From the NCBI GenBank assembly GCA_902573565.1, contig CACGKI010000004.1, forward strand, positions 1-64,000: DNA of 64,000 bases, written 5' to 3'. Numbering within the stretch: position 1 is the first letter of the stretch; every line of letters starts with the position of its first letter. The notes beneath the pieces are model-generated. The model was given only the letters and a program-made list of their open reading frames with translations. It searched no databases and was not told the origin of the DNA. The stretch is from an uncultured Prochlorococcus sp. GTDB lineage: Bacteria > Cyanobacteriota > Cyanobacteriia > PCC-6307 > Cyanobiaceae. Below, in pieces: positions 43,905 to 53,742 of this stretch. Position numbers and translations under genes: made by a program.

Positions 43905-46361
43905 TTAATTCAAGAAATCATGAATGAATTTATTATCAGAATTATCAATAAGTATATTCCTTAAAACAATATTTTCTTTTAAATCAGGATCATCACTAAC
44001 AATCTTAATAGCCTCTTCACGAGCCTTATCAATAAGAAATTTATTGTTAGGTAAATTGTCTAGTACAAAATCAGGCAATCCGGATTGTCTATATCCTAAA
44101 ATCTGGCCTGGGCCTCTAAGCTCTAAGTCTTTTTCAGCAATATAAAAGCCATCATTAGATTTTTGCAAAACACAAAGTCGTTTATTTTCTAATCCATTTT
44201 TATCGGAGGTTACCAGATAACAAAAAGATTTTGTTGATCCTCTTCCAACTCTCCCTCTTAATTGATGTAGTTGGGACAATCCAAATCTCTCCGAATTATA
44301 AATAATCATTATTGTAGCGTTAGGGACATCAATGCCAACCTCAATTACAGTGGTTGAAACCAATATATTAATTTCATTCTTTAAAAAAGAATTGATCACT
44401 TCATTCTTTTCTTGTGAACTTAATTTTCCATGTAATAATCCCACTTTTTTGTTAAAAAAGACCTCTTCTGATAAATGTTTAAATATTTTCTTTGCAGAGC
44501 TTAAATTCATTTTTTCTGAATCTTCTATAAGTGGCAAAATCACATAAGCTTGCTTTCCCTTATTGATCTCATCTTCAACAACCTTGAACAAGTTAATTAA
44601 ATCATCTTCTAAAATTATATTTGTAGTTATAGGAACTCTCCCAGGAGGGAGTTCTGTAATTTGACTCACATCTAAATCACCATAAATGGATAGCGCAAGA
44701 GTTCTTGGAATTGGTGTTGCTGTCATGGATAACAAGTTAGTATTTTCTCCTTTATTTAATAATCTATTTCTTTGAGTAACTCCAAATCTATGTTGTTCAT
44801 CAATTACGACCATCCCTAATGCATTAAAGATGACTTTATCCTCAAATAATGCATGAGTACCTACAAGGATATCAATTAACCCATTTTTCAAATTAGAGAA
44901 AATTTCTTTTCTCTTTTTTTGCGGAGTATTCCCAGTAAGTAGTTCAACAGAAACTAAAAGGGGATTCAAATATTTTAATAAATTCTTATAATGCTGCTCT
45001 GCCAATACCTCAGTTGGGACCATAAATGCACCTTGCAGGTTTTTTTCAATGACAAGTAAAAGAGACGCTATTGCAATTATGGTTTTACCGCTTCCCACAT
45101 CTCCCTGAAGCAATCTAGACATTGGTACGGGATTTGATAAATCCTTCTTAATTTCATTTAAAACATTTTCTTGAGATTTTGTTAATTCAAATGGAAAAGT
45201 ATTTAAAAATTCTTTTAATAAAGATTTCTTTTGAGGTAATTGTTGGGAAGTTACATTTTTGTTCGTCTTTCTTTTTCTAAGTAGGAACTTTATTTGAAGC
45301 AGGAACAACTCATCAAAAACCAAACGCCTTTTTGACTCAGTAAGTGCCTGTTGAGTTGGTGGAAAATGAATATTAATTAACGACTCTCCTTTTGATAATA
45401 AAGATAATGAATCAAGTTGCTTTTGATTTAAAATTTCTGGATATTGCTTTGCATAAATTAGTACCTTTTTCATTAGTTTTATAAAACTCATATTTGATAA
45501 TGCTTCACCTAATGAATATAAGGGTAATATTTTGCCTGAGAAATTAAAATTATCATTATTATCCTTAAGAATTTCAATCTGCGGATCTACAAAAGTTTTG
45601 CCATACTCTGTCAACTTAACCTTACCGGAAATTGCTAATTTGGTACCAGGAGTATACAAAGATTTTTGAGATGTGAAGAATGAGTAAGATCTAAATCTTC
45701 TCCCTAAAAAAAATTTTGTAACCTTTATTGAAGAAGTTTCATCAGAAACTACAAAATTCATTATTGATAAATTACTATTCTTTTTACTCTTATGAATATA
45801 AAATCTTTTAATATTTGCGATACAAGTGTATAAATTATCTGGTTTTAAATTTATTATCTTAACTCTATTCGTATAGTCTAGATATGTTCGTGGGAAATAA
45901 TTAATTAGATCTTTTATATGAAAAATACCTAATTCATTAAGCTTATTTTTATAAACTTTTCCTACATTTTTTATTAATGAGATATCTGAATCAAAAGACA
46001 AACTTGAATCAGCTTTATTCAGAAAAACATTATTAGAAATATTATCAGAACTTTCTATTTCTAGAGTTTTACCTAGTTTATAAAGATTTTTTCTTGTATC
46101 TATAATTAACCTTTTTCTTTGATTTTCATCTAATTTATTATATTCATTATATTTTTTAGAAAATTCATAAAATATCCTTAAATATTCTTCTGAGATATCT
46201 AGATTATCAAGTTTTTGCAAGGATTCATGCAAATAATCATTAAAGTATTTTTCTCTTCCTAAAGTATTAATAAATTTGTTTTCAGTTTCTATAGTAAGAG
46301 ACTTTTGAAGAGGTCTTATCCAATCTTTAATTAATTTATTATTATTACCGCTAATAGTCAC
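43905..46361 (-). CDS. recG: ATP-dependent DNA helicase RecG
   Basis: LLQGDVGSGKTIIA, VIDEQHRFGVTQRNRL, TATPIPRTLALSIYGDLD, QLRGRVGRG. Confidence 0.96.
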   Translation of the reverse strand: MTISGNNNKLIKDWIRPLQKSLTIETENKFINTLGREKYFNDYLHESLQKLDNLDISEEYLRIFYEFSKKYNEYNKLDENQRKRLIIDTRKNLYKLGKTLEIESSDNISNNVFLNKADSSLSFDSDISLIKNVGKVYKNKLNELGIFHIKDLINYFPRTYLDYTNRVKIINLKPDNLYTCIANIKRFYIHKSKKNSNLSIMNFVVSDETSSIKVTKFFLGRRFRSYSFFTSQKSLYTPGTKLAISGKVKLTEYGKTFVDPQIEILKDNNDNFNFSGKILPLYSLGEALSNMSFIKLMKKVLIYAKQYPEILNQKQLDSLSLLSKGESLINIHFPPTQQALTESKRRLVFDELFLLQIKFLLRKRKTNKNVTSQQLPQKKSLLKEFLNTFPFELTKSQENVLNEIKKDLSNPVPMSRLLQGDVGSGKTIIAIASLLLVIEKNLQGAFMVPTEVLAEQHYKNLLKYLNPLLVSVELLTGNTPQKKRKEIFSNLKNGLIDILVGTHALFEDKVIFNALGMVVIDEQHRFGVTQRNRLLNKGENTNLLSMTATPIPRTLALSIYGDLDVSQITELPPGRVPITTNIILEDDLINLFKVVEDEINKGKQAYVILPLIEDSEKMNLSSAKKIFKHLSEEVFFNKKVGLLHGKLSSQEKNEVINSFLKNEINILVSTTVIEVGIDVPNATIMIIYNSERFGLSQLHQLRGRVGRGSTKSFCYLVTSDKNGLENKRLCVLQKSNDGFYIAEKDLELRGPGQILGYRQSGLPDFVLDNLPNNKFLIDKAREEAIKIVSDDPDLKENIVLRNILIDNSDNKFIHDFLN

Positions 46362-46383
46362 ATTTGAAAAAAGAGTTATTTTT

Positions 46384-47469
46384 TCAACGTATCTTATTCA
46401 AAGATATTTCTTTTTGCCTCCAATATGTCTCTTTTTTAATCAAACGCTGAAATTGATTTCTGAGCTCATTTATTTTGTTCCTTTGAATAGAAAGATTTAA
46501 ATTTTTAAACTCTAACTCAACAGTAGATATATTAAAGAAAATAATACTTGGAAGATTTTCGCCATTTGATGATGACCGATTTAAGTCGAATTCGAAATTA
46601 ATCACAAAAGGATATGGATGTTTTATCATCAATTTTTTGCTTAACAAGAACTCAAAGGAATCTTGAGATATCATCTTATTTATTAGATTGGCATTAAATA
46701 ATTCTTGGTTAATCTTATATGAAAGATTTAATAGTAAATTTTCCAATGACTTGTCTATAAAATCAAAAATTTTAAGACTCTTATGTTTGAGTGAAATATC
46801 AATTTGACTAATAGTGTCTTTTTCTGAGTCACTCGGTTTTTCAGCCTTAACTTCCTCTACTAACCTAACTAGGGAGGAAATAAATTGATTATCAATTACT
46901 AAATTCTCAATATTAATGTCATTAGATAAATAATTATTGTCATTATTATCTAGATCAAGTGATGCCATTTTCTCATAATTATCAGCTTGATAATATTCAG
47001 AAGTATTAGATATATCTTTACTATTTTTGATCTGAATAGATTCTTCTAACTTAAAACCATCTTCATATTTAAATTTTTCTTTTTGATCATCCTTTATTTT
47101 TGTGGAACTACCTAAATTATTAAAGAACATTTCCTTATTTAATTTTTCCTCGATTCCCTTTATTTTTAATTGTTCTACTGTTAATAAAGGCAAATTCGTA
47201 TAAATGATATTTCTTATTTTCTTTTCAAAGAGACAAAAAAGTTGATTTTCATTCAAGCAATTATCATTACTTGATAAGTAAATACATATATCTTTAAGTC
47301 CTTTTTCTACAGAAATATAAAGTAGATCTCTTACGATATTAAGATAAAATTCATATTCCCTATAAATATTTCTAATTAATCTTCTTTTTTGTATTTCTGC
47401 TCTCTCTAATTGAGAGTTAATTTTATCTGTAACTAGGAAATTATTGAAATTATTCAAATCGTTCAAGTG
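46384..47469 (-). CDS. hypothetical protein; longest ORF (to 47613) overlaps tsf, real start probably near 47469
   Basis: Long ORF downstream of tsf; N-terminal extension would overlap tsf by 143 bp in another frame. Confidence 0.6.
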   Translation of the reverse strand, partial: HLNDLNNFNNFLVTDKINSQLERAEIQKRRLIRNIYREYEFYLNIVRDLLYISVEKGLKDICIYLSSNDNCLNENQLFCLFEKKIRNIIYTNLPLLTVEQLKIKGIEEKLNKEMFFNNLGSSTKIKDDQKEKFKYEDGFKLEESIQIKNSKDISNTSEYYQADNYEKMASLDLDNNDNNYLSNDINIENLVIDNQFISSLVRLVEEVKAEKPSDSEKDTISQIDISLKHKSLKIFDFIDKSLENLLLNLSYKINQELFNANLINKMISQDSFEFLLSKKLMIKHPYPFVINFEFDLNRSSSNGENLPSIIFFNISTVELEFKNLNLSIQRNKINELRNQFQRLIKKETYWRQKEISLNKIR

Positions 47470-47470
47470 A

Positions 47471-48127
47471 TTAGTTTGATTGCATTGATGCAACCTCTTC
47501 AGCGAAGTCCATCTGATTTTTTTCGATACCTTCGCCCAATGTATATCTTGTAAAACGTCTGACTTTGATATTTTCGCCAATTTTTGCAGCTGCTTGTTTA
47601 ACAAGATCCTCAACAGTTAGAGAACTATCTTTAATATATGGTTGTGAAAGCAAAACCAGCTCATTAAGTCTTTTCGCTATTCTACCTTCTACTATTTTTT
47701 CTTTAATTTGTTCGGGTTTTCCTGATAAATCATCTCTCCCCATTTCAATCTGCTTTTCTTTCTCCACAACATCTTCTGGAATTTCATCAATTGAGACATA
47801 CTCAACATTTGGGCAAGCTGCAACCTGCATTGAAACATCCTTCAAAAGAGATTGAAATATATCACCCCTTGCAACAAAATCAGTTTCACAATTTAACTCC
47901 AGTAAAACTCCCACTCTTGAACCCGTATGAATGTAACTCCCAATTGACCCTTCAGCTGCAACTCTTCCCGATTTCTTTTCAGCACTAGCAATGCCTTTCT
48001 TTCTTAACCATTCCAAAGCTTTATCGACATTTCCGTCTGTTTCGTTAAGTGCTTTTTTGCAATCCATCATTCCTGCACCAGTCTTATCTCTAAGATCTTT
48101 TACAAGTTTTGCTGTAATGTTTCCCAT
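47471..48127 (-). CDS. tsf: translation elongation factor Ts
   Basis: [38 protein letters not shown]. Confidence 0.97.
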   Translation of the reverse strand: MGNITAKLVKDLRDKTGAGMMDCKKALNETDGNVDKALEWLRKKGIASAEKKSGRVAAEGSIGSYIHTGSRVGVLLELNCETDFVARGDIFQSLLKDVSMQVAACPNVEYVSIDEIPEDVVEKEKQIEMGRDDLSGKPEQIKEKIVEGRIAKRLNELVLLSQPYIKDSSLTVEDLVKQAAAKIGENIKVRRFTRYTLGEGIEKNQMDFAEEVASMQSN

Positions 48128-48171
48128 TTGAAGTAATAAAAAATAGTAATTAGTAGGTTTTAAATTGGAAT

Positions 48172-48876
48172 TTAATTTTTTCTTTCAGCATTAGAACCTT
48201 TTCTGCCCTCATTTATGGCATCTGCAAGTCTTCCTAAAATAAGTTGAACAGATCTAACTGCATCATCGTTACATGGAATTGGAACTTCACACAAATCCGG
48301 ATCACAATTAGTGTCCAACATTGATACCAGTGAAATATCTAATTTCCTAGCTTCTAGAACTGCATTAGATTCTCTTCTCTGATCAACCAAAACAACTACA
48401 TCTGGTAATCTTCTCATGCCCTTAAGTCCACCTAAGTACTTTTGTAATCTTTCAAGTTCCCTCCTTAAAACGGCAGCTTCTTTTTTGGGCCTCATTGCTA
48501 TTGAACCACTACTTTCCATACGTTCTAGATCCTTCAATCTTTCAATCCTAGCTTTCATCGTTGTCCAATTAGTCAACATACCTCCAAGCCATCTTTGATT
48601 AACATATGCAGCACCGCATCTAGTAGCTTCCTGGGCGACTACGTCCGATGCCTGTTTTTTTGTTCCAACAAATAGGAAGCGTTTACCACTTTTTGCAGCA
48701 TTCCTTGTCCATTTATATGCATCGTTCATACATAATGCAGTTTTAACAAGATCAATGATATGTACACCATTTCTAGCGCAATAAATATACTTAGACATTT
48801 TGGGGTTCCAACGTCTAGTTTGATGCCCAAAATGGGCACCAGCTTCCATCATTTCAGAAAGTGATACAACAGCCAT
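48172..48876 (-). CDS. rpsB: 30S ribosomal protein S2
   Basis: [37 protein letters not shown]. Confidence 0.98.
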   Translation of the reverse strand: MAVVSLSEMMEAGAHFGHQTRRWNPKMSKYIYCARNGVHIIDLVKTALCMNDAYKWTRNAAKSGKRFLFVGTKKQASDVVAQEATRCGAAYVNQRWLGGMLTNWTTMKARIERLKDLERMESSGSIAMRPKKEAAVLRRELERLQKYLGGLKGMRRLPDVVVLVDQRRESNAVLEARKLDISLVSMLDTNCDPDLCEVPIPCNDDAVRSVQLILGRLADAINEGRKGSNAERKN

Positions 48877-48886
48877 AACTTAAAAG

Positions 48887-48950
48887 GTTTCGGGTTAGCC
48901 TCCATCTGACGGGAAATTTAAATTAATAAATCACCCGAAACTGTCAGATG
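48887..48950 (-). promoter_or_regulatory. putative pseudoknot leader element of rpsB-tsf
   Basis: On minus-strand RNA: CATCTGAC (48950-48943) pairs GTCAGATG (48910-48903); GTTTCGGGT (48941-48933) pairs ACCCGAAAC (48895-48887); the two helices are interleaved. Confidence 0.65.
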
Positions 48951-49003
48951 TGTGGATTTGATTTCGTTAATTCTAGCAAGCTACGTGTATTTCTAAAAGT
49001 TTT

Positions 49004-49915
49004 TCATCTTGATTTAGTTAATTGTTTCATATAAATCATATTTAAAGGGATCCTAAGTATCTCAAGAGCTAGTCTATTCCTTTTTATCTTTACTAAAAAT
49101 CTTAATAATGGCAGGATTCTATCAACACTAATTAATCCTCCCAAGCAAAGAATCTGCCAAATTAAATTATGAAGGGGAGTTAACTGAATCATAAATCTAA
49201 CCCTTAAATTAGGATGTTTCTTATAAAAAACCAAAGCCATCTTTGCCCTTTCTTTTTCTTGAGCTATCAATGATTCTATTTGTTCACAATTAAACGGTGG
49301 ATGCCAATGAAAACCTACTGCATTTGGACATTTTATTAATTTTGTGCCTATTTTTTTTAATCTTTCGCCTAGTTCTAAATCCTCCCAACCGTAAAGACTG
49401 AAAGAAGTATCAAATAAGCCAACGCTTAAAATCAATTCTTTTGATATCGCAACATTCCCAGTAGCGAAGTAAGCAAAAGAAGTATCCATAATTTTATGTT
49501 TTTCACTCTGAGGATTTATAAAATTAGATGTATTAACCACCGAACCATAGGTGAAACACTTTTTGTTATTTTTTTCCCAAGAATTAAGTAATTTATCTAC
49601 ATGACAAGTTATAAAATTATCTAAAACAATAAGATCACTATCAATAAATATTATAATTTCATATTTAGATTTAATTACTCCGAGATTTCTTCCAAGAGCA
49701 GGCCCACCATGTTTTTGTTGGAAAAGAACCACATGTTTCAGATTAGCTTTATTGTTATCTATCCATAAACTTGTTCCATCAGTAGATCCGTCATCAACAA
49801 CTATAATTTCATAATTACTTACATTAGTATTTAATTGCTGATTCTCAAGCGCTAAGAGACATTTCTCTAATATAGGTTTTCGGTTGTAAGTCGGTATAAC
49901 TATACTTACATTCAT
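49004..49915 (-). CDS. family 2 glycosyltransferase
   Basis: VSIVIPTYNRKPILEKCL, VVDDGSTDGT, FIDSDLIVLD, LYGWEDLELGERL. Confidence 0.92.
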   Translation of the reverse strand: MNVSIVIPTYNRKPILEKCLLALENQQLNTNVSNYEIIVVDDGSTDGTSLWIDNNKANLKHVVLFQQKHGGPALGRNLGVIKSKYEIIIFIDSDLIVLDNFITCHVDKLLNSWEKNNKKCFTYGSVVNTSNFINPQSEKHKIMDTSFAYFATGNVAISKELILSVGLFDTSFSLYGWEDLELGERLKKIGTKLIKCPNAVGFHWHPPFNCEQIESLIAQEKERAKMALVFYKKHPNLRVRFMIQLTPLHNLIWQILCLGGLISVDRILPLLRFLVKIKRNRLALEILRIPLNMIYMKQLTKSR

Positions 49916-49976
49916 GATCAGTCTTTATATATCCATTATAAAAGTACTCAGAAAAGATAAAAAATAATGATAATTC

Positions 49977-50126
49977 TTAATCAGCAGCCCCGCCGTTATT
50001 TGCTGTGCCAGTAACGTTTCCACCATCAGGTCTTCCGTCAGATCTTAACTTTCTTTTTTTGAACTTTCTAGCATATGCTCGATTACGTTCCTGCTTCTCT
50101 TTTTTTAGATTCCTTCTCTTAGACAT
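49977..50126 (-). CDS. 49-aa basic peptide, unknown function
   Basis: Hand translation: MSKRRNLKKEKQERNRAYARKFKKRKLRSDGRPDGGNVTGTANNGGAAD*; not in ORF track. Confidence 0.65.
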   Translation of the reverse strand: MSKRRNLKKEKQERNRAYARKFKKRKLRSDGRPDGGNVTGTANNGGAAD

Positions 50127-50144
50127 GAAATTTTTACTTTTTAA

Positions 50145-50873
50145 TTATATTAGCTCACTATGAGCACTATATATTTTACCATCTTCCATATTTAATATCC
50201 TATCCGCCATATCAGAAATTCTTGGATCATGAGTCACCATTAATACAGAACAATTTTGTTCTTTTGCTAATTTTCTTAAAAGAGTCACTATTTCTCTACC
50301 TGTGACGCTGTCTAAAGCAGAGGTGGGCTCATCAGCAAGTAAAAGTTTTGGGTTAGCAGATAACGCTCGTGCAATTGCGACTCTCTGTTTTTGCCCACCA
50401 GATAAGTCATTGGGTAACTTTTTGTGATGCTCTTCTAATCCTACTGCTGACAACCAATTTCGTGCTATTTGGCGTCTTTGCAAATATGTTAAACCTTTTA
50501 TTAAATCAGATCCCATTTGAACATTTTGTTCAGCTGTTAAACATCTCAGAAGATTATGACCTTGGAAAATCATGCCAATACTCCTCCTAAGAATCTGCCG
50601 AGTTTTTCTTGATGCGCCATTTAACTGATTATTTAATACAGTTAAATCTCCACTTTGACAGGTCCTTAAAGCACCAATTAAAGTTAAAAGAGTCGTTTTG
50701 CCGCATCCAGAAGGTCCTTTTAAAAGAACCAACTCACCTTTATCAATATTTAAATTAACATCATTAAGAACTTGTTTTTTATTTTCATTTTTTCCATAAA
50801 AGTGGCTCAAATTATTAATTGAGACTGTTTTTAAGTTCTTAATATTTTTTTTTGATTTACTATCTTTTGCCAT
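50145..50873 (-). CDS. devA: DevA-type ABC exporter ATP-binding protein
   Basis: LLKGPSGCGKTTLLTLIGALR, LSGGQKQRVAIARAL, adjacent devC/devB-like genes. Confidence 0.88.
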   Translation of the reverse strand: MAKDSKSKKNIKNLKTVSINNLSHFYGKNENKKQVLNDVNLNIDKGELVLLKGPSGCGKTTLLTLIGALRTCQSGDLTVLNNQLNGASRKTRQILRRSIGMIFQGHNLLRCLTAEQNVQMGSDLIKGLTYLQRRQIARNWLSAVGLEEHHKKLPNDLSGGQKQRVAIARALSANPKLLLADEPTSALDSVTGREIVTLLRKLAKEQNCSVLMVTHDPRISDMADRILNMEDGKIYSAHSELI

Positions 50874-50890
50874 TTAAATTTATTTAATTA

Positions 50891-52063
50891 TTAAAAAATT
50901 TCGGCAGGATCGGCATCAACTAATTTACGCATAGCAATACCAGCAGACCCCATACACATTACTAAGACTAAAACAAAAATTAAAATAGTTTTATTTGCGT
51001 CCATTATTATTGGAAGTTTAGTAGAACTTCTTATAACTGAATAAAGTATTTGACCCGAGAAATAAGCAGGTAAATAACCAAATAAAGCCAACAAAAATCC
51101 CTCTCTAGCTACTACAAAGAAAAGAGACTTGAGTCTATAACCCATTGCCAATAAAGTGGCATACTCTGGAAGATGGTCAGTAACGTCACTATAAAGAATT
51201 TGATAAACGACCACACATCCTACAACGAAACCCATCAAAGCTCCCAAACTAAATATAAAACCTATTGCAGTACTATTTTTCCAATAATTCTTTTCAAATT
51301 CTATAAATTGATTTTTTGTAAGAACACGAACATCATTAGGGAGTGAGTTGTTTAAAATTTTTGAAATCCATTCAGGATCAGATCCTTTTTTAAGCTTTAC
51401 TAAACCAATTTCAATACTTCCAGGAGGATTTGCAGGAAAAAGTCTTAAGAAGGTTTCTCGGCTAGTTATCAAATTGCCGTCTGCGCCAAAAGATGGTCCC
51501 AATTCCACAAGACCTTCAACAATTACTCTTTTTCCAGCAACTTCAGTTTCAACTTTTTGATCTGATAAAAACCATTCTTCAATTGGCCCAAATTCAGGTC
51601 TAGAAAGTTTGTCAAACAAAACCCTCGATGGATTTCTCAATTTATAAGCTTTCTTTGAGAATTCATTATCTAAAAGAAGTGAATCTGAAGGGTTAAAACC
51701 TAATGCAAGTATCGATCTGGTTTTAAGATTTTCTGGATTTCGCCAAAGTAAATAATTTAGGTTAACAGGAGCAGTTTTTTCAACATCTTCTACGGCAAGA
51801 GTTTGAATTAACCTTCTTTTTGGGAATCCGCTCATGCTTATAGAACTTTTTGATCTTGGACTTATTAAAACTAGGTCAGCATCAAGAAGTTTATGAATAG
51901 TGACGCTCGTATCAAATAGACCATCTCTAAAACCTAATTGCATAAACATCAAAATACCTGCAAAACTTATTCCAGCAATGGCAACTACCAATCTTAAAGG
52001 TTGTCTTGTCAATAACAACCAGGCTAATGGAATTTTTCTGAATTTAAAAAATGAAAAACTCAT
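50891..52063 (-). CDS. devC: DevC-type ABC exporter permease (FtsX-like)
   Basis: IPLAWLLLTRQPLRLVVAIAGISFAGILMFMQLGFRDGLFD. Confidence 0.9.
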   Translation of the reverse strand: MSFSFFKFRKIPLAWLLLTRQPLRLVVAIAGISFAGILMFMQLGFRDGLFDTSVTIHKLLDADLVLISPRSKSSISMSGFPKRRLIQTLAVEDVEKTAPVNLNYLLWRNPENLKTRSILALGFNPSDSLLLDNEFSKKAYKLRNPSRVLFDKLSRPEFGPIEEWFLSDQKVETEVAGKRVIVEGLVELGPSFGADGNLITSRETFLRLFPANPPGSIEIGLVKLKKGSDPEWISKILNNSLPNDVRVLTKNQFIEFEKNYWKNSTAIGFIFSLGALMGFVVGCVVVYQILYSDVTDHLPEYATLLAMGYRLKSLFFVVAREGFLLALFGYLPAYFSGQILYSVIRSSTKLPIIMDANKTILIFVLVLVMCMGSAGIAMRKLVDADPAEIF

Positions 52064-52977
52064 TTGGGCATAAATTTTGCAATTACTTTCATGCCTGCAT
52101 AATTTTGAACTATATCTATTGATTCTTTATCAAGCTTCACTAGTACTTCTACTATACGCGAATCAGCATCACCAGTTGGATCAGTTGATAAAACCTTTCT
52201 TTGTTTTACCTGAGGAGTTATCCTAACAACCTCCCCTTTTAGAGTCTTTTGGAAACCACCATTCTCACTTATTAATTCAACTTTCTGAGAAATAAATACC
52301 CTATCGATATCAGATTCATAAACCTCTATTAGAGCTTCCATCTTTTGACTGGAACCAATATCAAGGATCCCTTCATTTTTTGACCTTTCACCAACCCTCG
52401 TATTTATCCCAAGTATAAAACCATCAATTGGGCTTCTTAGTTTTGAATTAAAGAGATCTATCTCAATATTTTTTTTATCTCCAATATGATTTATTTTTTG
52501 TTTTTGCAAATTTAATAATTCATCCTTTCTCTGCGACAACTGTACAAAAGAATACGCATCTTTACTCAAAGCTAACTCATATCTTTTAATTTGGTCTTTC
52601 TTAATGACAATTTCATCTTCAATAATATTTATTAAATTTTCATTCCTTTCAAGATCAGCAATTAACTTCTCTCTGTTTTCAAAAATTGCGAGGATATCAC
52701 CTTTTTTTACAAAATCTCCTTCATTCACTAAAATTTCAACTATTCTAGGGGACGAGCCAAGCTGACTTATAGGAGCTGCCAATTGCCTAATCTCTCCAGA
52801 AGGAGAAAGTTGGCCTAGTGCTGCAACGGCTGTAATAGCTGGTATAGAGTCTAGGGTTATTTCCTCTTTTAGTTTGAGATTAGATTTATTTTTGCTAGAA
52901 CAGGAAATGATTCCAAGAGTTAGTGGCGAAAGTAGCAATAAATAAAAAAATAATTTTTTAAATTTTTTTAATTTCAT
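52060..52977 (-). CDS. devB: DevB-type periplasmic adaptor (HlyD family)
   Basis: VAALGQLSPSGEI, VNEGDFVKKGDILAIFEN, LRSPIDGFILGINTRVGE; lipobox LGIISC. Confidence 0.88.
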   Translation of the reverse strand: MKLKKFKKLFFYLLLLSPLTLGIISCSSKNKSNLKLKEEITLDSIPAITAVAALGQLSPSGEIRQLAAPISQLGSSPRIVEILVNEGDFVKKGDILAIFENREKLIADLERNENLINIIEDEIVIKKDQIKRYELALSKDAYSFVQLSQRKDELLNLQKQKINHIGDKKNIEIDLFNSKLRSPIDGFILGINTRVGERSKNEGILDIGSSQKMEALIEVYESDIDRVFISQKVELISENGGFQKTLKGEVVRITPQVKQRKVLSTDPTGDADSRIVEVLVKLDKESIDIVQNYAGMKVIAKFMPK

Positions 52978-53702
52978 TAAAAATCAAAGAGTACTGTTTT
53001 TATATAGTTATCGACCCAATTTTGATCAAAATATTTTAATAGAACCATGCTTGTCTTCTCATTTTTCATTTGTTGAGCACAATAGTTCTTTTGATAATCT
53101 ATTCTCTCTTCAATAATTTCTTTATTAGATTCAGGTTTAGCTTTCTTACTTAATTTAATCAAAATAGAGAGATATTCATCAACAACCCTACAAAAATCAT
53201 TTTTTTCAGATGCATTTTTCAAGGAAGCGAAAAATACATTGTCAGAAAAAATCTCTCCCCATTTGGGAATCTCTCTTAATGAAGTGAAAGAACTTTTATC
53301 AACTTCGGAGAGGTATTTCTCATATTTAGTAGCTTGATTGTGAGATGCTGGAGATAAATCAACAATGGCAGCAGAAACAATATCATTTATTTTTACTAAA
53401 TCCATCCCAAAAATTGGAATATCAAACTTTGGGTCAGGGAAAAAAACACAGTGTAAGATTTTAAGATTCTTTGAAAATTCTGCCGCTTCAACATGTAATT
53501 TTCTAAATCCTTTTGCTTTATGAAATTCGTTTTCTATATAAAGTTCTCTACCTTTATCGTTAGATATTATGTTAGTAAGTCCTGGATCAACTTTTACAAT
53601 TTCAAGGTTTTCAAGCATGGATCTATGCTCTCTAATATTCCGTAACAAGTCCAAAATAAGAGAGTCTGTTAATTTAGTTTTAGTTAAAGATTCAGACAGC
53701 AA
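52977..53702 (-). CDS. pcyA: phycocyanobilin:ferredoxin oxidoreductase
   Basis: HVEAAEF...[23 protein letters not shown]...AIVDLSPAS bilin reductase motifs. Confidence 0.9.
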   Translation of the reverse strand: MLSESLTKTKLTDSLILDLLRNIREHRSMLENLEIVKVDPGLTNIISNDKGRELYIENEFHKAKGFRKLHVEAAEFSKNLKILHCVFFPDPKFDIPIFGMDLVKINDIVSAAIVDLSPASHNQATKYEKYLSEVDKSSFTSLREIPKWGEIFSDNVFFASLKNASEKNDFCRVVDEYLSILIKLSKKAKPESNKEIIEERIDYQKNYCAQQMKNEKTSMVLLKYFDQNWVDNYIKTVLFDF

Positions 53703-53742
53703 GGTAAAAAAGAACCAAAATAGAGTTTAAAAGAGAATTAAA

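Noticed and set aside
47470-47613. N-terminal extension of the 46384..47613 ORF overlapping tsf
   Set aside because: Overlap of about 143 bp with a highly conserved gene end is more simply explained by an upstream Met in the open frame; a start near the tsf stop is more likely.
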